Source: Streptococcus oralis (lineage in GTDB: Bacteria > Bacillota > Bacilli > Lactobacillales > Streptococcaceae). From it: a stretch of DNA of 64,000 bases. Location of the stretch: assembly GCF_001983955.1 (NCBI RefSeq), contig NZ_CP019562.1, forward strand, positions 868,001 through 932,000, in the 5' to 3' direction. Shown here in pieces: positions 1 to 9,400 of the stretch; positions within the stretch are counted from its first letter, which is position 1; every line of letters starts with the position of its first letter. A program made the translations under genes and the position numbers. The notes beneath the pieces were generated by a model. That model saw only the letters and a program-made list of their open reading frames with translations, made no database searches and was not told where the DNA came from.

Positions 1-644
1 TAACCAGAGTCTGTCCCGTAGGAAGGAATCCAAATAGCAGTAAACTTATCTGTATTGATACTGTGTTCTTGCATGAAGTAAACTCCAATATAGATGCCGA
101 TGTTTTTAGCACCTAAAGATTCCAGTTTAGCACGAAAGGCTTCAACCCCTTCATTCATATCAGACATTGTTTTTTCTTCCACGTCCAACCAATAGTAACT
201 AGGGTTGTATGGAGAAGCAGCATTGTAGAAAACCTCAGCAGCTTTTTCCATTTCTTCCTTACTAGTACCTGCTAGATAGGCATAAACAGCAACTGGAACA
301 TTCCGCTTTTGAAATTCTGTAATATGACTTTTATAGGCTTTATCAATACCATTGGCATAAGCCGCATCATTTTTTTCAGTATGTTGAGCCCCATTGTGGA
401 CGCGAACAATAACACCTGAAATATTTTGAGACAAGGTATCGTAGTTGATTTCCTCAGGTCTTTGCCAACCAGAGACATCAATAATAGGTTTGTCAAGATT
501 ATGCAAGGCCTGATTTTCAACCTGGACTGCATTGGGTTTTGACTTGACAGGATGGTCTTCATAAGTTGGTCTATTGAGGATCAAAATAGCTATAAATATA
601 GTAAATAAAGTAAAAATAATAGCTGGATGAATCTTTTTTCTCAT
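1..644 (-). CDS. GH25 lysozyme-like exported protein (3' end cut by window edge)
   Basis: I translated this directly from the minus strand; it has no stop inside the window, so about 214 N-terminal residues are seen and the C-terminus is missing. It starts MRKKIHPAI with a single hydrophobic segment (residues about 8-24, signal peptide or anchor). The GH25 fold follows, with the first catalytic-type motif DVSGWQ (about residue 57) and the WLDVEE motif further on, which carries the usual DxE acid residues. GH25 enzymes are N-acetylmuramidases cleaving the glycan strands of peptidoglycan. No choline-binding repeats occur in the visible part. A good promoter lies upstream (AATCAA 676-681 / AGTTTA 653-658 read on the minus strand, 17-bp spacer). 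It diverges from glmU, as I recall for the pneumococcal equivalent. Family assignment is strong; the actual substrate is inferred. Confidence 0.85.
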   Translation of the reverse strand, partial: MRKKIHPAIIFTLFTIFIAILILNRPTYEDHPVKSKPNAVQVENQALHNLDKPIIDVSGWQRPEEINYDTLSQNISGVIVRVHNGAQHTEKNDAAYANGIDKAYKSHITEFQKRNVPVAVYAYLAGTSKEEMEKAAEVFYNAASPYNPSYYWLDVEEKTMSDMNEGVEAFRAKLESLGAKNIGIYIGVYFMQEHSINTDKFTAIWIPSYGTDSG

Positions 645-652
645 ATTTAAAT

Positions 653-681
653 AGTTTAACGTAAATAGATAAAAAAATCAA
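653..681 (-). promoter_or_regulatory. Promoter of the GH25 gene
   Basis: On the minus strand, TTGATT (676-681) and TAAACT (653-658) are separated by 17 bp, just upstream of the ATG at 644. Sequence match only. Confidence 0.55.
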
Positions 682-736
682 AGAAAACATCGGAAAAAGT
701 GAATATATGGGCGTCTTTTCCCTATTTCTCTGTTTG

Positions 737-768
737 TTTACTCCTAAGAAACTAAATTATGGTATAAT
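737..768 (+). promoter_or_regulatory. glmU promoter (extended -10)
   Basis: TATAAT at 763-768 is preceded by TGG, giving an extended -10. The upstream TTTACT at 737-742 is at a poor 20-bp spacing, so the extended -10 probably carries most of the activity. It lies about 30 bp before the glmU ATG. Confidence 0.6.
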
Positions 769-784
769 ATAAGGGAATTTCTAG

Positions 785-2179
<1,395 letters not shown>

Positions 2180-2188
2180 GAGTTTGTC

Positions 2189-2734
2189 ATGGAATTTGAA
2201 GAAAAAACGATTAGTCGGAAGGAAATCTATCAAGGTCCTATTTTCAAACTAGTACAGGATCAGGTGGAGCTACCAGAAGGAAAGGGTACTGCCCAACGTG
2301 ACTTGATTTTTCACAATGGAGCTGTTTGTGTGCTAGCTGTGACAGCCGAAGACAAAATCGTTCTCGTTAAGCAATACCGAAAGGCTATCGAGGCGGTTTC
2401 TTATGAGATTCCTGCAGGTAAACTAGAACTTGGTGAAAATGCTGATCCAATGGCGGCGGCCCTTCGTGAATTGGAAGAAGAAGTTGCCTACACAGCTAAG
2501 TTAGAACTGTTGTACGATTTCTATTCTGCGATTGGATTTTGTAATGAAAAACTAAAACTCTACCTCGCTAGTGATTTGGTCAAGGTGGAAAATCCTCGCC
2601 CACAAGATGATGATGAAACTTTGGAAGTTTTAGAAGTAAGCCTAGAGGAAGCCAAGAACCTGATCCAGTCAGGTCATATCTGTGATGCTAAGACTATCAT
2701 GGCAATCCAGTACTGGGAACTACAAAAGAAATAG
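2189..2734 (+). CDS. Nudix hydrolase, ADP-ribose pyrophosphatase type
   Basis: A 181-aa Nudix protein resembling NudF-type ADP-ribose pyrophosphatases, which split ADP-ribose into AMP and ribose-5-phosphate. The Nudix helix lies at residues 77-101 (AGKLELGE, then RELEEEVAY). Compared with the consensus GX5EX7REUXEEXGU, it has two extra residues between the first Glu and the REL block, and the final Gly is Ala. The metal-binding EE pair is kept, so it should still be active. The start codon at 2189 has GGAG just upstream (AGGAGTTTGTC). It follows glmU by 9 bp and precedes macP by 11 bp. Substrate is inferred from the NudF-like flanking sequence ([15 protein letters not shown]) and not proven. 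Confidence 0.88.
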   Translation: MEFEEKTISRKEIYQGPIFKLVQDQVELPEGKGTAQRDLIFHNGAVCVLAVTAEDKIVLVKQYRKAIEAVSYEIPAGKLELGENADPMAAALRELEEEVAYTAKLELLYDFYSAIGFCNEKLKLYLASDLVKVENPRPQDDDETLEVLEVSLEEAKNLIQSGHICDAKTIMAIQYWELQKK

Positions 2735-2745
2735 AGGAGAAACCC

Positions 2746-3057
2746 ATGGGAAAACCTTTATTAACAGATGAAATGATTGAACGTGCCAATCGTGGTGAGA
2801 AAATCTCAGGACCACCCCTTCAAGATGAGGAGGAAACCAAAATCCTGCCAACATCTTCACAACATTTTGGTTATTCACGTTCTAGAGACCACGGTTTTAG
2901 TCAAGATACCTTAACAATCGAAGTAGAGCCAACGATTCATAAGAGTCGCCGCATTGAGAATACCAAGAGAAATGTTTTTAATTCAAAACTCAATCGCATC
3001 TTGTTTGCAGTTATCCTACTTTTGATTTTGTTAATTTTAGCGATGAAACTCTTGTAA
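2746..3057 (+). CDS. macP: MacP, membrane activator of PBP2a
   Basis: A 103-aa protein with a long hydrophilic cytoplasmic part and one C-terminal membrane helix (residues about 83-101, [18 protein letters not shown]). This architecture, the N-terminus [17 protein letters not shown] and the position between the Nudix gene and mtnN match pneumococcal MacP. MacP is a mid-cell protein that activates the class A penicillin-binding protein PBP2a and is phosphorylated by StkP. The threonine in EEETKILP (residue 31) is probably the equivalent of the reported phosphosite. The start has a clear GGAG Shine-Dalgarno (gaggagaaaccc). The stop is followed at once by the mtnN ribosome-binding region. Confidence 0.85.
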   Translation: MGKPLLTDEMIERANRGEKISGPPLQDEEETKILPTSSQHFGYSRSRDHGFSQDTLTIEVEPTIHKSRRIENTKRNVFNSKLNRILFAVILLLILLILAMKLL

Positions 3058-3072
3058 TTGAAAGGACTTGAA

Positions 3073-3765
3073 ATGAAAATTGGAATCATTGCTGCCATGC
3101 CAGAAGAACTCGTATATTTGACTCAGAATTTGGATAAACCTCAAGAAGTCCAAGTCTTAGGAAATACATACTACACAGGCTCTGTTGGCAATACTGAAGT
3201 CGTTCTAGTTCAGAGTGGGATTGGAAAGGTCATGTCAGCTATGAGTGTAGCTATTCTAGCTGACCATTTTCAGGTAGAAGCTATCATCAATACAGGATCA
3301 GCAGGTGCTCTTGCCGAAGGGATTGCTGTTGGTGATGTCGTGATTGCAGATAGACTAGCTTACCATGATGTGGATGTGACTGCTTTTGGTTATGCTTATG
3401 GCCAAATGGCTGGTCAACCTCTGTACTTTGAATCAGATAAGAAATTTATCGCTTGGATTAAAGAAAACTTATTTCAGTTAGAGCAGACATGGCATCTAGG
3501 CTTGATTGCCACAGGGGACAGTTTTATAGCTGGAGATGATAAGATTGCTAGTATCAAATCCCACTTCCCTGATGTTTTAGCAGTTGAAATGGAAGGGGCT
3601 GCTATTGCACAAGCGGCTCAGTCTCTTAATTTACCGTTCCTAGTCATTCGTGCTATGAGTGACAATGCCAATCACGAAGCCTCTGTCTCTTTTGATGAGT
3701 TTATTATCGAAGCTGGACGTCGTTCTGCCCAAGTCTTACTAGCCTTTTTAAAAGCCTTAGATTAA
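3073..3765 (+). CDS. mtnN: 5'-methylthioadenosine/S-adenosylhomocysteine nucleosidase
   Basis: Hydrolyses methylthioadenosine and S-adenosylhomocysteine to adenine plus the thio-ribose product, recycling methionine and supplying the LuxS substrate. The sequence MKIGIIAAMPEELVYL, the NTGSAGAL phosphorylase-family loop, VAVEMEGAAIAQAA (catalytic Glu region) and VIRAMSDNA (catalytic Asp) are all present. The frame is open from a TTG at 3058, but the ATG at 3073 has AAAGGA 10 bp upstream and gives the standard N-terminus and 230-aa length, so I use it. It overlaps nothing and is the last gene before the rocS promoter. Confidence 0.95.
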   Translation: MKIGIIAAMPEELVYLTQNLDKPQEVQVLGNTYYTGSVGNTEVVLVQSGIGKVMSAMSVAILADHFQVEAIINTGSAGALAEGIAVGDVVIADRLAYHDVDVTAFGYAYGQMAGQPLYFESDKKFIAWIKENLFQLEQTWHLGLIATGDSFIAGDDKIASIKSHFPDVLAVEMEGAAIAQAAQSLNLPFLVIRAMSDNANHEASVSFDEFIIEAGRRSAQVLLAFLKALD

Positions 3766-3773
3766 GCGGAAAT

Positions 3774-3802
3774 TTGACAGTTTATCTAGCTTATGATAAG
3801 AT
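3774..3802 (+). promoter_or_regulatory. rocS promoter
   Basis: Consensus TTGACA (3774-3779), 17-bp spacer, TAAGAT (3797-3802) with an upstream TG, about 40 bp before the rocS start. rocS therefore has its own promoter, independent of the glmU-mtnN transcript. Confidence 0.7.
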
Positions 3803-3841
3803 TTAAATAAAGAAAAGCTAGAAAACGTTTCAGAGGATATT

Positions 3842-4336
3842 ATGAGTATTGAAATGACCGTCAGTGAGATTGCAGAGGTCTTAGGACTATCTCGTCAAGC
3901 AATCAACAATCGTGTCAAAGAACTTCCAGAAGAGGACACGAAAAAAAATGACAAAGGTGTAACTGTAGTTACTCGAAGTGGCTTAATCAAGCTAGAGGAA
4001 ATCTACAAAAAAACGATTTTTGAAGATGAACCAGTCAGTGATGATGTTAAACAACGTGAACTGATGGAAATCTTGGTCGATGAGAAAAATGCTGAAATTC
4101 TTCGTTTGTACGAGCAGCTCAAGGCAAAAGACCGCCAGTTATCAGAAAAAGATGAACAGATGCGTATCAAAGACCGACAGATTGCTGAAAAGGACAAACA
4201 GTTGGACCAACAGCAACAGTTAACTCTTCAAGCCATGAAGGATCAAGAAACCTTGAAACTCGAGTTGGACCAAGCAAAAGAAGAAGTCCAAGCAACCAAA
4301 AAAGGCTTTTTTGCTCGCCTTTTTGGAGGAAAATAA
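3842..4336 (+). CDS. rocS: RocS, regulator of chromosome segregation
   Basis: 164 aa, in three parts: an N-terminal helix-turn-helix (residues about 5-28, TVSEIAEVLGLSRQAINNRV), a long heptad-rich coiled coil (about 70-150, with repeated KDRQ/EKDEQ/KDKQ units), and a short amphipathic C-terminus KKGFFARLFGGK. This matches the DUF536-type protein called RocS in pneumococcus. There it binds DNA and the membrane, and links chromosome segregation to capsule/division control through ParB and the tyrosine kinase system. The neighbourhood next to macP and mtnN is the same. The C-terminal helix, with Phe and Lys/Arg alternating, fits membrane attachment. Function is taken from the family. Confidence 0.85.
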   Translation: MSIEMTVSEIAEVLGLSRQAINNRVKELPEEDTKKNDKGVTVVTRSGLIKLEEIYKKTIFEDEPVSDDVKQRELMEILVDEKNAEILRLYEQLKAKDRQLSEKDEQMRIKDRQIAEKDKQLDQQQQLTLQAMKDQETLKLELDQAKEEVQATKKGFFARLFGGK

Positions 4337-4380
4337 AGAAGCTGTTTGGGTTACTCACTAACCTAATGGCTTCTTTTATT
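4335..4380 (+). terminator. Terminator after rocS
   Basis: AAGAAGC ... GCTTCTT inverted repeat with a further paired GGTTA/TAACC inside, followed by TTTATT. Confidence 0.7.
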
Positions 4381-4417
4381 GTTTATAGTTTAGTTTGGGT
4401 AGTAATTGAGGTAAATA

Positions 4418-5011
4418 ATGGAAAAATTAAGAGATTATATCGCCTTTGATTTGGAATTCAATCAACACGAGGGGGTTACCCATTTAATTCAAGTATCGGC
4501 AGTCCGCTTTCAAGATGGACAAGAAAGTGCTGCTTTTGATTCTTATGTTCATACTACAGCCCCATTGAAGAGTTTTATCAATGGTTTGACTGGAATCACA
4601 GCTGAAACCTTGAAAGATGCGCCAAAAGTAGAACAAGTTTTAAAGGACTTTCAAGCATTTGTTGGCGACTTACCTATTGTTGGTTACAATGCAGCTAAGA
4701 GTGATTTGCCTATTCTCTTGGAGCATGGTATTGATTATCGTGACCAGTATAAGGTTGATCTATATGAGGAGGCTTTTGAACGCCGTAGTTCTGACCTACA
4801 CGGCATAGCCAATCTTAAATTACAAACTGTAGCGAATTTTTTAGGCTTTCACGGGAAGTCTCATAACAGTTTAGAAGACGCCCGCATGACGGCGCGTGTT
4901 TACGAAGCTTTTTTGGAATCGGATGAAGGAAAGCTATTAATAGAAGACCAGAGTAGTTTTTCTATGAATAATCCTTTCGGTGGCTTAGATTTATCCCAAT
5001 TTTTAGACTAG
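4418..5011 (+). CDS. DnaQ-like DEDDh 3'-5' exonuclease family protein
   Basis: A 197-aa exonuclease fold. The five acidic/histidine positions of the DEDDh family can be placed: FDLEF (Exo I, residue about 11), YNAAKSDLPIL (Exo II) and HNSLEDARMT (Exo III, His and Asp). It resembles the epsilon proofreading domain but is a separate small protein, as is common in streptococci. The natural substrate (DNA or RNA ends) cannot be told from sequence. It is 2 bp from the next gene, so the two are likely translated from one message. Confidence 0.85.
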   Translation: MEKLRDYIAFDLEFNQHEGVTHLIQVSAVRFQDGQESAAFDSYVHTTAPLKSFINGLTGITAETLKDAPKVEQVLKDFQAFVGDLPIVGYNAAKSDLPILLEHGIDYRDQYKVDLYEEAFERRSSDLHGIANLKLQTVANFLGFHGKSHNSLEDARMTARVYEAFLESDEGKLLIEDQSSFSMNNPFGGLDLSQFLD

Positions 5012-5019
5012 GAGTGCCT

Positions 5020-6783
5020 ATGAAACCTGAAAAACCTAAGAAGCTAGGTTTTAGGAAGATATACTATAACCTAGATAAGATTTTATTTCTATTTTTCTTG
5101 ATATTTATGATGGTTGAGTTTGTCTGGCTACCATTGAATTCATGGATTGCTGGCATCCTTCTGAGACAAACAGGTTACTTGTTTATCTCCTACAATAACT
5201 TTTGGGCGATTATACAAGGCTCGCCTTTTATCAGTTTAGCCTTTCTCATCTTAATTGCAATCAATCTCCTGGTTGCCTATTTCCAGATTTGTCTTTTGTT
5301 TATCGGGGCTCGTCACCTTCTCTATCATGAAAAGAGAACTTTAATCGAGTACAGTAGAAAAGTATTTCACCAGAGCTTTCTATTCGTTAAGCGATTGAGC
5401 TTTTGTAAGATGGCCTTTGTCTTTTTTTACATTGCTATGCTTTTCCCGTTCATCCGTAAGATTTTAAAAATCTACTACCTCAACAAGATTATTATTCCTG
5501 ATTTTATTGTGAATTATTGGGAAGGTAAGCATTGGATGGTAGGTCTGATGATCATAGCATCCGCTTGGATCTTTCTCTACATCTCTGTCCGATTTATGTT
5601 TGCCCTCCCTAAGATTCTCTTTGAAAGAAAGACAGTAAGAGAAAGTGTGAAATATAGTCTCCAAAAGACAAAGAAAAATGTCCTTTTCTTCTCTTGGCAT
5701 CTCTTACTCATTATTATTAAAACCTATCTCTTCTTCTTTGGTTTGTTAATTCCCTTGCTTTTTGCGCAAGCAGTGATGGATAATCTCACTCAAAAAGAAT
5801 CCTTGATTCTCGGTGTGATTAATTTTGTCTTGATTAAAAATTTCCATTACATGACCCTGACTTATTTCCTAGTGAAGTTTGTTTCCTTCCTGACAGGAGA
5901 AGAGTTGGAGATCATGCCAAGGAGAAAGAAAGATCATCTGATGAGATGGGGTGTCATGGGGTGTGCAAGCATCTTCTTTGCCATAGAAGGCTACGTTTAT
6001 CTGGAATCTCCGGATACCAATACACCTTTAGTGATTTCGCACAGAGGAGTAAGTAATAAAAATGGTGTTCAAAATACTGTGCAGTCTTTAGAAAAAACAG
6101 CTCAGCTAAAACCAGATCTCATCGAAATGGATGTGCAGGAAACGAAAGACGGTCAGTTCGTGATGATGCACGATGCTAACCTAAAAAATTTAACAGGTAT
6201 TAATGCTACGCCGCAAGATTTGACTCTGGATGAATTAACAAATACAGATATTTATGAGAATGGTTATCAAACAAAGATTTCAAGCTTTGATGCCTATTTA
6301 GAACGAGCAAATGCTTTAAATCAAAAATTGCTGATTGAGATTAAGACCAGTAAAAAAGATAGTCCGCAAATGATGGACCATTTCCTCGAAAAGTACGGAG
6401 CGACTATCAAGAAATATGGACATCAGATGCAATCACTAGACTATCATGTGATTGATAAAGTGTTGACTTATGATTCTGAAATTCCAGTTTACTTTATTCT
6501 TCCCTATAACAGTATCTTCCCAAGAACCAAGGCAACGGGTTACACTATGGAGTACTCGACTTTGGATGAATACTTTGTCAATAAACTCTGGACAACCGAT
6601 CAGAGGCTCTATGTTTGGACCGTAAATGGTTCGGAGGCATTTGATAAAGCAGTTCGTCTCGGCGCAGATGGCATGATTACTGATGATCTTGAAATGGTCC
6701 AGTCACAAGTCACAATGGCTCAAGACGATCCAGAATATACGGAATTACTCTTAAAGAAAGCAATGGAATTCTTTGATTTCTAA
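5020..6783 (+). CDS. Membrane-anchored glycerophosphodiester phosphodiesterase
   Basis: A 587-aa protein. The first about 330 residues contain roughly eight hydrophobic segments, the membrane domain often found in streptococcal and lactobacillar GDPDs. The rest is a GDPD TIM barrel with SHRGVSNKN (catalytic His), MDVQETKDGQFVMMHD (metal ligands Glu/Asp and second His) and the late WTVNGSE / GADGMITDD blocks. Such enzymes hydrolyse glycerophosphodiesters to glycerol-3-phosphate. The membrane domain suggests action on lipids or teichoic-acid related substrates, which is inference. A GTG in frame at 5014 overlaps the AGGAG Shine-Dalgarno, so the ATG at 5020 is the more likely start. Confidence 0.92.
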   Translation: MKPEKPKKLGFRKIYYNLDKILFLFFLIFMMVEFVWLPLNSWIAGILLRQTGYLFISYNNFWAIIQGSPFISLAFLILIAINLLVAYFQICLLFIGARHLLYHEKRTLIEYSRKVFHQSFLFVKRLSFCKMAFVFFYIAMLFPFIRKILKIYYLNKIIIPDFIVNYWEGKHWMVGLMIIASAWIFLYISVRFMFALPKILFERKTVRESVKYSLQKTKKNVLFFSWHLLLIIIKTYLFFFGLLIPLLFAQAVMDNLTQKESLILGVINFVLIKNFHYMTLTYFLVKFVSFLTGEELEIMPRRKKDHLMRWGVMGCASIFFAIEGYVYLESPDTNTPLVISHRGVSNKNGVQNTVQSLEKTAQLKPDLIEMDVQETKDGQFVMMHDANLKNLTGINATPQDLTLDELTNTDIYENGYQTKISSFDAYLERANALNQKLLIEIKTSKKDSPQMMDHFLEKYGATIKKYGHQMQSLDYHVIDKVLTYDSEIPVYFILPYNSIFPRTKATGYTMEYSTLDEYFVNKLWTTDQRLYVWTVNGSEAFDKAVRLGADGMITDDLEMVQSQVTMAQDDPEYTELLLKKAMEFFDF

Positions 6784-6817
6784 GAAAAAAAGAGAAACAT
6801 CTGTTTCTCTTTTTTTG
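6784..6817. terminator. Bidirectional terminator between GDPD and ybaB
   Basis: A-run, AGAGAAAC ... GTTTCTCT stem, T-run; symmetrical, so it can end transcription of both converging genes. Confidence 0.85.
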
Positions 6818-6821
6818 TGGA

Positions 6822-7121
6822 TTAGAAAGGCAATTTTCCAGCGAAAGCACCGAGTTTCTTCTTAGTCGTTTCATCAATTTGTTCAAGAGCAGCGTTAATT
6901 GCTTGCGCAGTCATATCTGAAAGTGTTTCGAGATCTTCTGGATCTACAACTGCTGGGTTGAAGTCAATGCTGACAACTTTTTTGTCTCCAGTCAAAGTTG
7001 CTTGGACAAGGTCCTGAGCTGATTTTCCAACAAATTCCATGGCAGCGAGTTCTGCTTGGCTTTGTTCCATTTGTTTTTGAAGTTTTTGTGCTTGGCGCAT
7101 CATGTTTTGCATGTTCATCAT
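6822..7121 (-). CDS. YbaB/EbfC family nucleoid-associated protein
   Basis: A 99-aa protein rich in Met and Gln at the start ([18 protein letters not shown]) with the typical YbaB pattern of a long N-terminal helix, a central sheet ([25 protein letters not shown]) and a C-terminal helix. YbaB/EbfC proteins are dimeric DNA-binding proteins of the nucleoid. In many Firmicutes the gene sits between dnaX and recR; here it stands alone, convergent with the GDPD gene and divergent from the efe operon. A second ATG follows immediately (7118); the Shine-Dalgarno for either is weak. Confidence 0.92.
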   Translation of the reverse strand: MMNMQNMMRQAQKLQKQMEQSQAELAAMEFVGKSAQDLVQATLTGDKKVVSIDFNPAVVDPEDLETLSDMTAQAINAALEQIDETTKKKLGAFAGKLPF

Positions 7122-7232
7122 GGCGGTTTACAGTTTCCTTTTTCTATTATTTTCTTTTTTATTTTATCAATTTTAGGGGCAAAAGTCTATTATTAGTTTT
7201 AGATGGCTAACATTAAATTTTCTGACAATTTA

Positions 7233-7261
7233 TTGAAAAATGAGGAAATACATGTTATAAT
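7233..7261 (+). promoter_or_regulatory. Promoter of the efe-tat operon
   Basis: TTGAAA (7233-7238), 17-bp spacer, TATAAT (7256-7261), 46 bp before the efeM start. I could not recognise a Fur, PerR or DtxR-type palindrome overlapping it. Confidence 0.7.
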
Positions 7262-7307
7262 AGAGCGTAAAATAAATTCAGGTCTTCTGAACCAATAGGA
7301 GTATACA

Positions 7308-8180
7308 ATGAAAAAACTAGGTTTTGTCCTTTTATCTTCAGCCTTGCTATTGACAGCATGTGCAGTCCGTTTTGAAAAATCAACCGAGACAAATGATTCC
7401 TCTAAGGTGACAGCCTTGTCTGAAGACAAGCAAAAAATGCTGGATAAGGCCACTGCTGACTATAAGACTTTTGTACAAGAGCAAATTGATAAACTTTTGA
7501 CCGATACTGAGGGCTTTGTTCAACTTTTGAAAGAGGGGAAACTGGAGGAAGCAAAGAAAGCTTATCCATTAGTTCGTATGTCTTATGAGCGTTCAGAACC
7601 CATAGCTGAGAGCTTTGGTGAGTCAGATGTCAAGATTGACTTTCGTTTGGCAGACTACGTAGATGAAAATAAGACTGAGGAAGGCTGGTCTGGTTTCCAC
7701 CGTATTGAGCGTATCCTTTGGGAAGATAATACCACAAAAGGGACTGAAAGTTATGGTGATCAATTGGTCAATGATATTAAGGAATTGAAAGCTAAGATTG
7801 CGACTGTAGATGTGGACTACAAGGTTATGTTGACTGGAGCAGTTGACTTGCTTAATGAAGTAGCGACAAGCAAGATTACAGGTGAAGAGGAAATCTATTC
7901 TCATACAGATTTGTACGATTTCCGTGCTAATATCGAGGGTGCTGAGAAAATTTTCCAACTATTTAAACCTTTACTAGAAAAATCAGATGCTGATTTAGTT
8001 AAAGAATTGGAAGCAGATTTCAAATCTGTTAATAGTTTGCTGGATAAACACATGACAGACAAGGAACACTACAAACTCTATACTGATTTGACAAAAGAAG
8101 ACACCAAGGAATTGGCTGAAGCCGTGACAAAACTTGGTGAACCTCTATCACAAATGGGCAAATTTCTTGATGGAGAATAA
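7308..8180 (+). CDS. efeM: EfeM/EfeO-like iron-uptake lipoprotein (imelysin/M75 family)
   Basis: 290 aa with a lipoprotein signal peptide (lipobox LTAC, lipidated Cys at 18). The body is helical and carries the M75/imelysin motif HRIE (in WSGFHRIERILW), the HxxE metal-site signature. EfeO/EfeM proteins bind iron outside the membrane and hand it to the EfeU permease. It is the first gene of efeM-efeB-efeU-tatC-tatA, 5 bp before efeB. This short form lacks the N-terminal cupredoxin domain of E. coli EfeO, so EfeM is the better name. Iron as ligand is inferred from the family and neighbours. Confidence 0.88.
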   Translation: MKKLGFVLLSSALLLTACAVRFEKSTETNDSSKVTALSEDKQKMLDKATADYKTFVQEQIDKLLTDTEGFVQLLKEGKLEEAKKAYPLVRMSYERSEPIAESFGESDVKIDFRLADYVDENKTEEGWSGFHRIERILWEDNTTKGTESYGDQLVNDIKELKAKIATVDVDYKVMLTGAVDLLNEVATSKITGEEEIYSHTDLYDFRANIEGAEKIFQLFKPLLEKSDADLVKELEADFKSVNSLLDKHMTDKEHYKLYTDLTKEDTKELAEAVTKLGEPLSQMGKFLDGE

Positions 8181-8185
8181 GCAGT

Positions 8186-9400
8186 ATGACTGATAAAGAT
8201 GAAAAGTTTTTTGAGAAAAAAATGGACCGTCGAGAATTTCTAAAAAAAGCAGGGATTGGAGGGGCTGGTTTAGCGCTAGGGCTCTCTGGTGCTTCTGCTT
8301 TTTTCGCACCTAAGCTAGGAAATCAAGAAAACATCTCGTACGGTAATGAAAAGATTGCTTTTTATGGCAAACACCAAGCGGGTATTACAACACCTATGCA
8401 GAAGAATATTTATTTTGTTGTCCTAGATTTGCATACGACAGATAGGGATAAGATTATCCAGTTGTTCAAGGATTGGACGGATTATAGTGCCAAGTTGGTC
8501 GAGGGGGAATTGGTTAAAAAAGATGGTCAGAATGCTCTCTTGCCACCTAGTGACACTGGAGAAACCGTGGGGCTAAATCCTCATCGTTTAACGTTGACTT
8601 TTGGTGTGTCTGCAAGTTTCCTGAAAAAAATGAATTTAGAACAAAAACGTCCTCAACTTTTTAAGGATTTACCACCCTTCCCAAAAGAGCAACTGCGTGA
8701 AAAATATACTGGGGGAGATATTGTTATCCAAGCCTGTGCAGATGACGAGCAAGTTGCTTTTCATGCTATTCGCAACCTTATCCGTAAAGGGAGAAATGCG
8801 GTGACTCTCCGTTGGAGTCAGTCAGGTTTTGCAGCCATTGGAGATCGTCTTGAGACACCCCGCAACCTTTTTGGTTTCAAGGATGGAACAGCCAATGTGA
8901 CCAAAGAAAAGGATTTTGATCGTGTTGTCTGGGCAGACAGCAAGGATTGGATGCAAAATGGATCCTATATGGCCGTTCGCCGCATCCAGATGTTTCTCGA
9001 TACTTGGGATCGAACCAATCTTGAAGAGCAAGAAAATACCTTTGGTCGCTACAAGGAAAGTGGCGCTCCCTTTGGTAAGAAGAATGAGTTTGATGAAGTA
9101 GATTTGAGTCTTTTGCCAGATGATTCGCATGTTCGATTAGCCAAAGAGGTAGATAAGCCTCTCTTACGCCGATCCTATTCATATTCAGATGGCATTGATG
9201 AAAAGACTGGACAATTTGACACAGGTTTACTCTTTATCTCTTTCCAAAAGGATCCAGATCATTTTGTCAAGGTTCAAACCAACCTCGGAGCTACAGACAA
9301 GATGAATGAGTATGTAACCCACATCGGTAGCGGTCTCTTTGCCTGTTTTGGTGGAGTAGAGAAAGGAGGCTATATTGGTCAAAAATTATTGGAAGATTAA
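8186..9400 (+). CDS. efeB: EfeB, Tat-exported Dyp-type haem peroxidase
   Basis: 404 aa. The N-terminus has a twin-arginine signal (MDRREFLKKAGIGG, then a moderately hydrophobic stretch and Ala-rich cleavage region about residue 40). The mature part is a Dyp-type peroxidase with the GFKDGTANVT (GxxDG) distal-side motif. EfeB proteins bind haem and act as peroxidase/deferrochelatase in the EfeUOB ferrous-iron system. The need for Tat export is directly explained by tatC and tatA two genes downstream in the same operon. Its 3' end contains the Shine-Dalgarno and TTG start of efeU. Haem binding is inferred from the family. Confidence 0.93.
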   Translation: MTDKDEKFFEKKMDRREFLKKAGIGGAGLALGLSGASAFFAPKLGNQENISYGNEKIAFYGKHQAGITTPMQKNIYFVVLDLHTTDRDKIIQLFKDWTDYSAKLVEGELVKKDGQNALLPPSDTGETVGLNPHRLTLTFGVSASFLKKMNLEQKRPQLFKDLPPFPKEQLREKYTGGDIVIQACADDEQVAFHAIRNLIRKGRNAVTLRWSQSGFAAIGDRLETPRNLFGFKDGTANVTKEKDFDRVVWADSKDWMQNGSYMAVRRIQMFLDTWDRTNLEEQENTFGRYKESGAPFGKKNEFDEVDLSLLPDDSHVRLAKEVDKPLLRRSYSYSDGIDEKTGQFDTGLLFISFQKDPDHFVKVQTNLGATDKMNEYVTHIGSGLFACFGGVEKGGYIGQKLLED

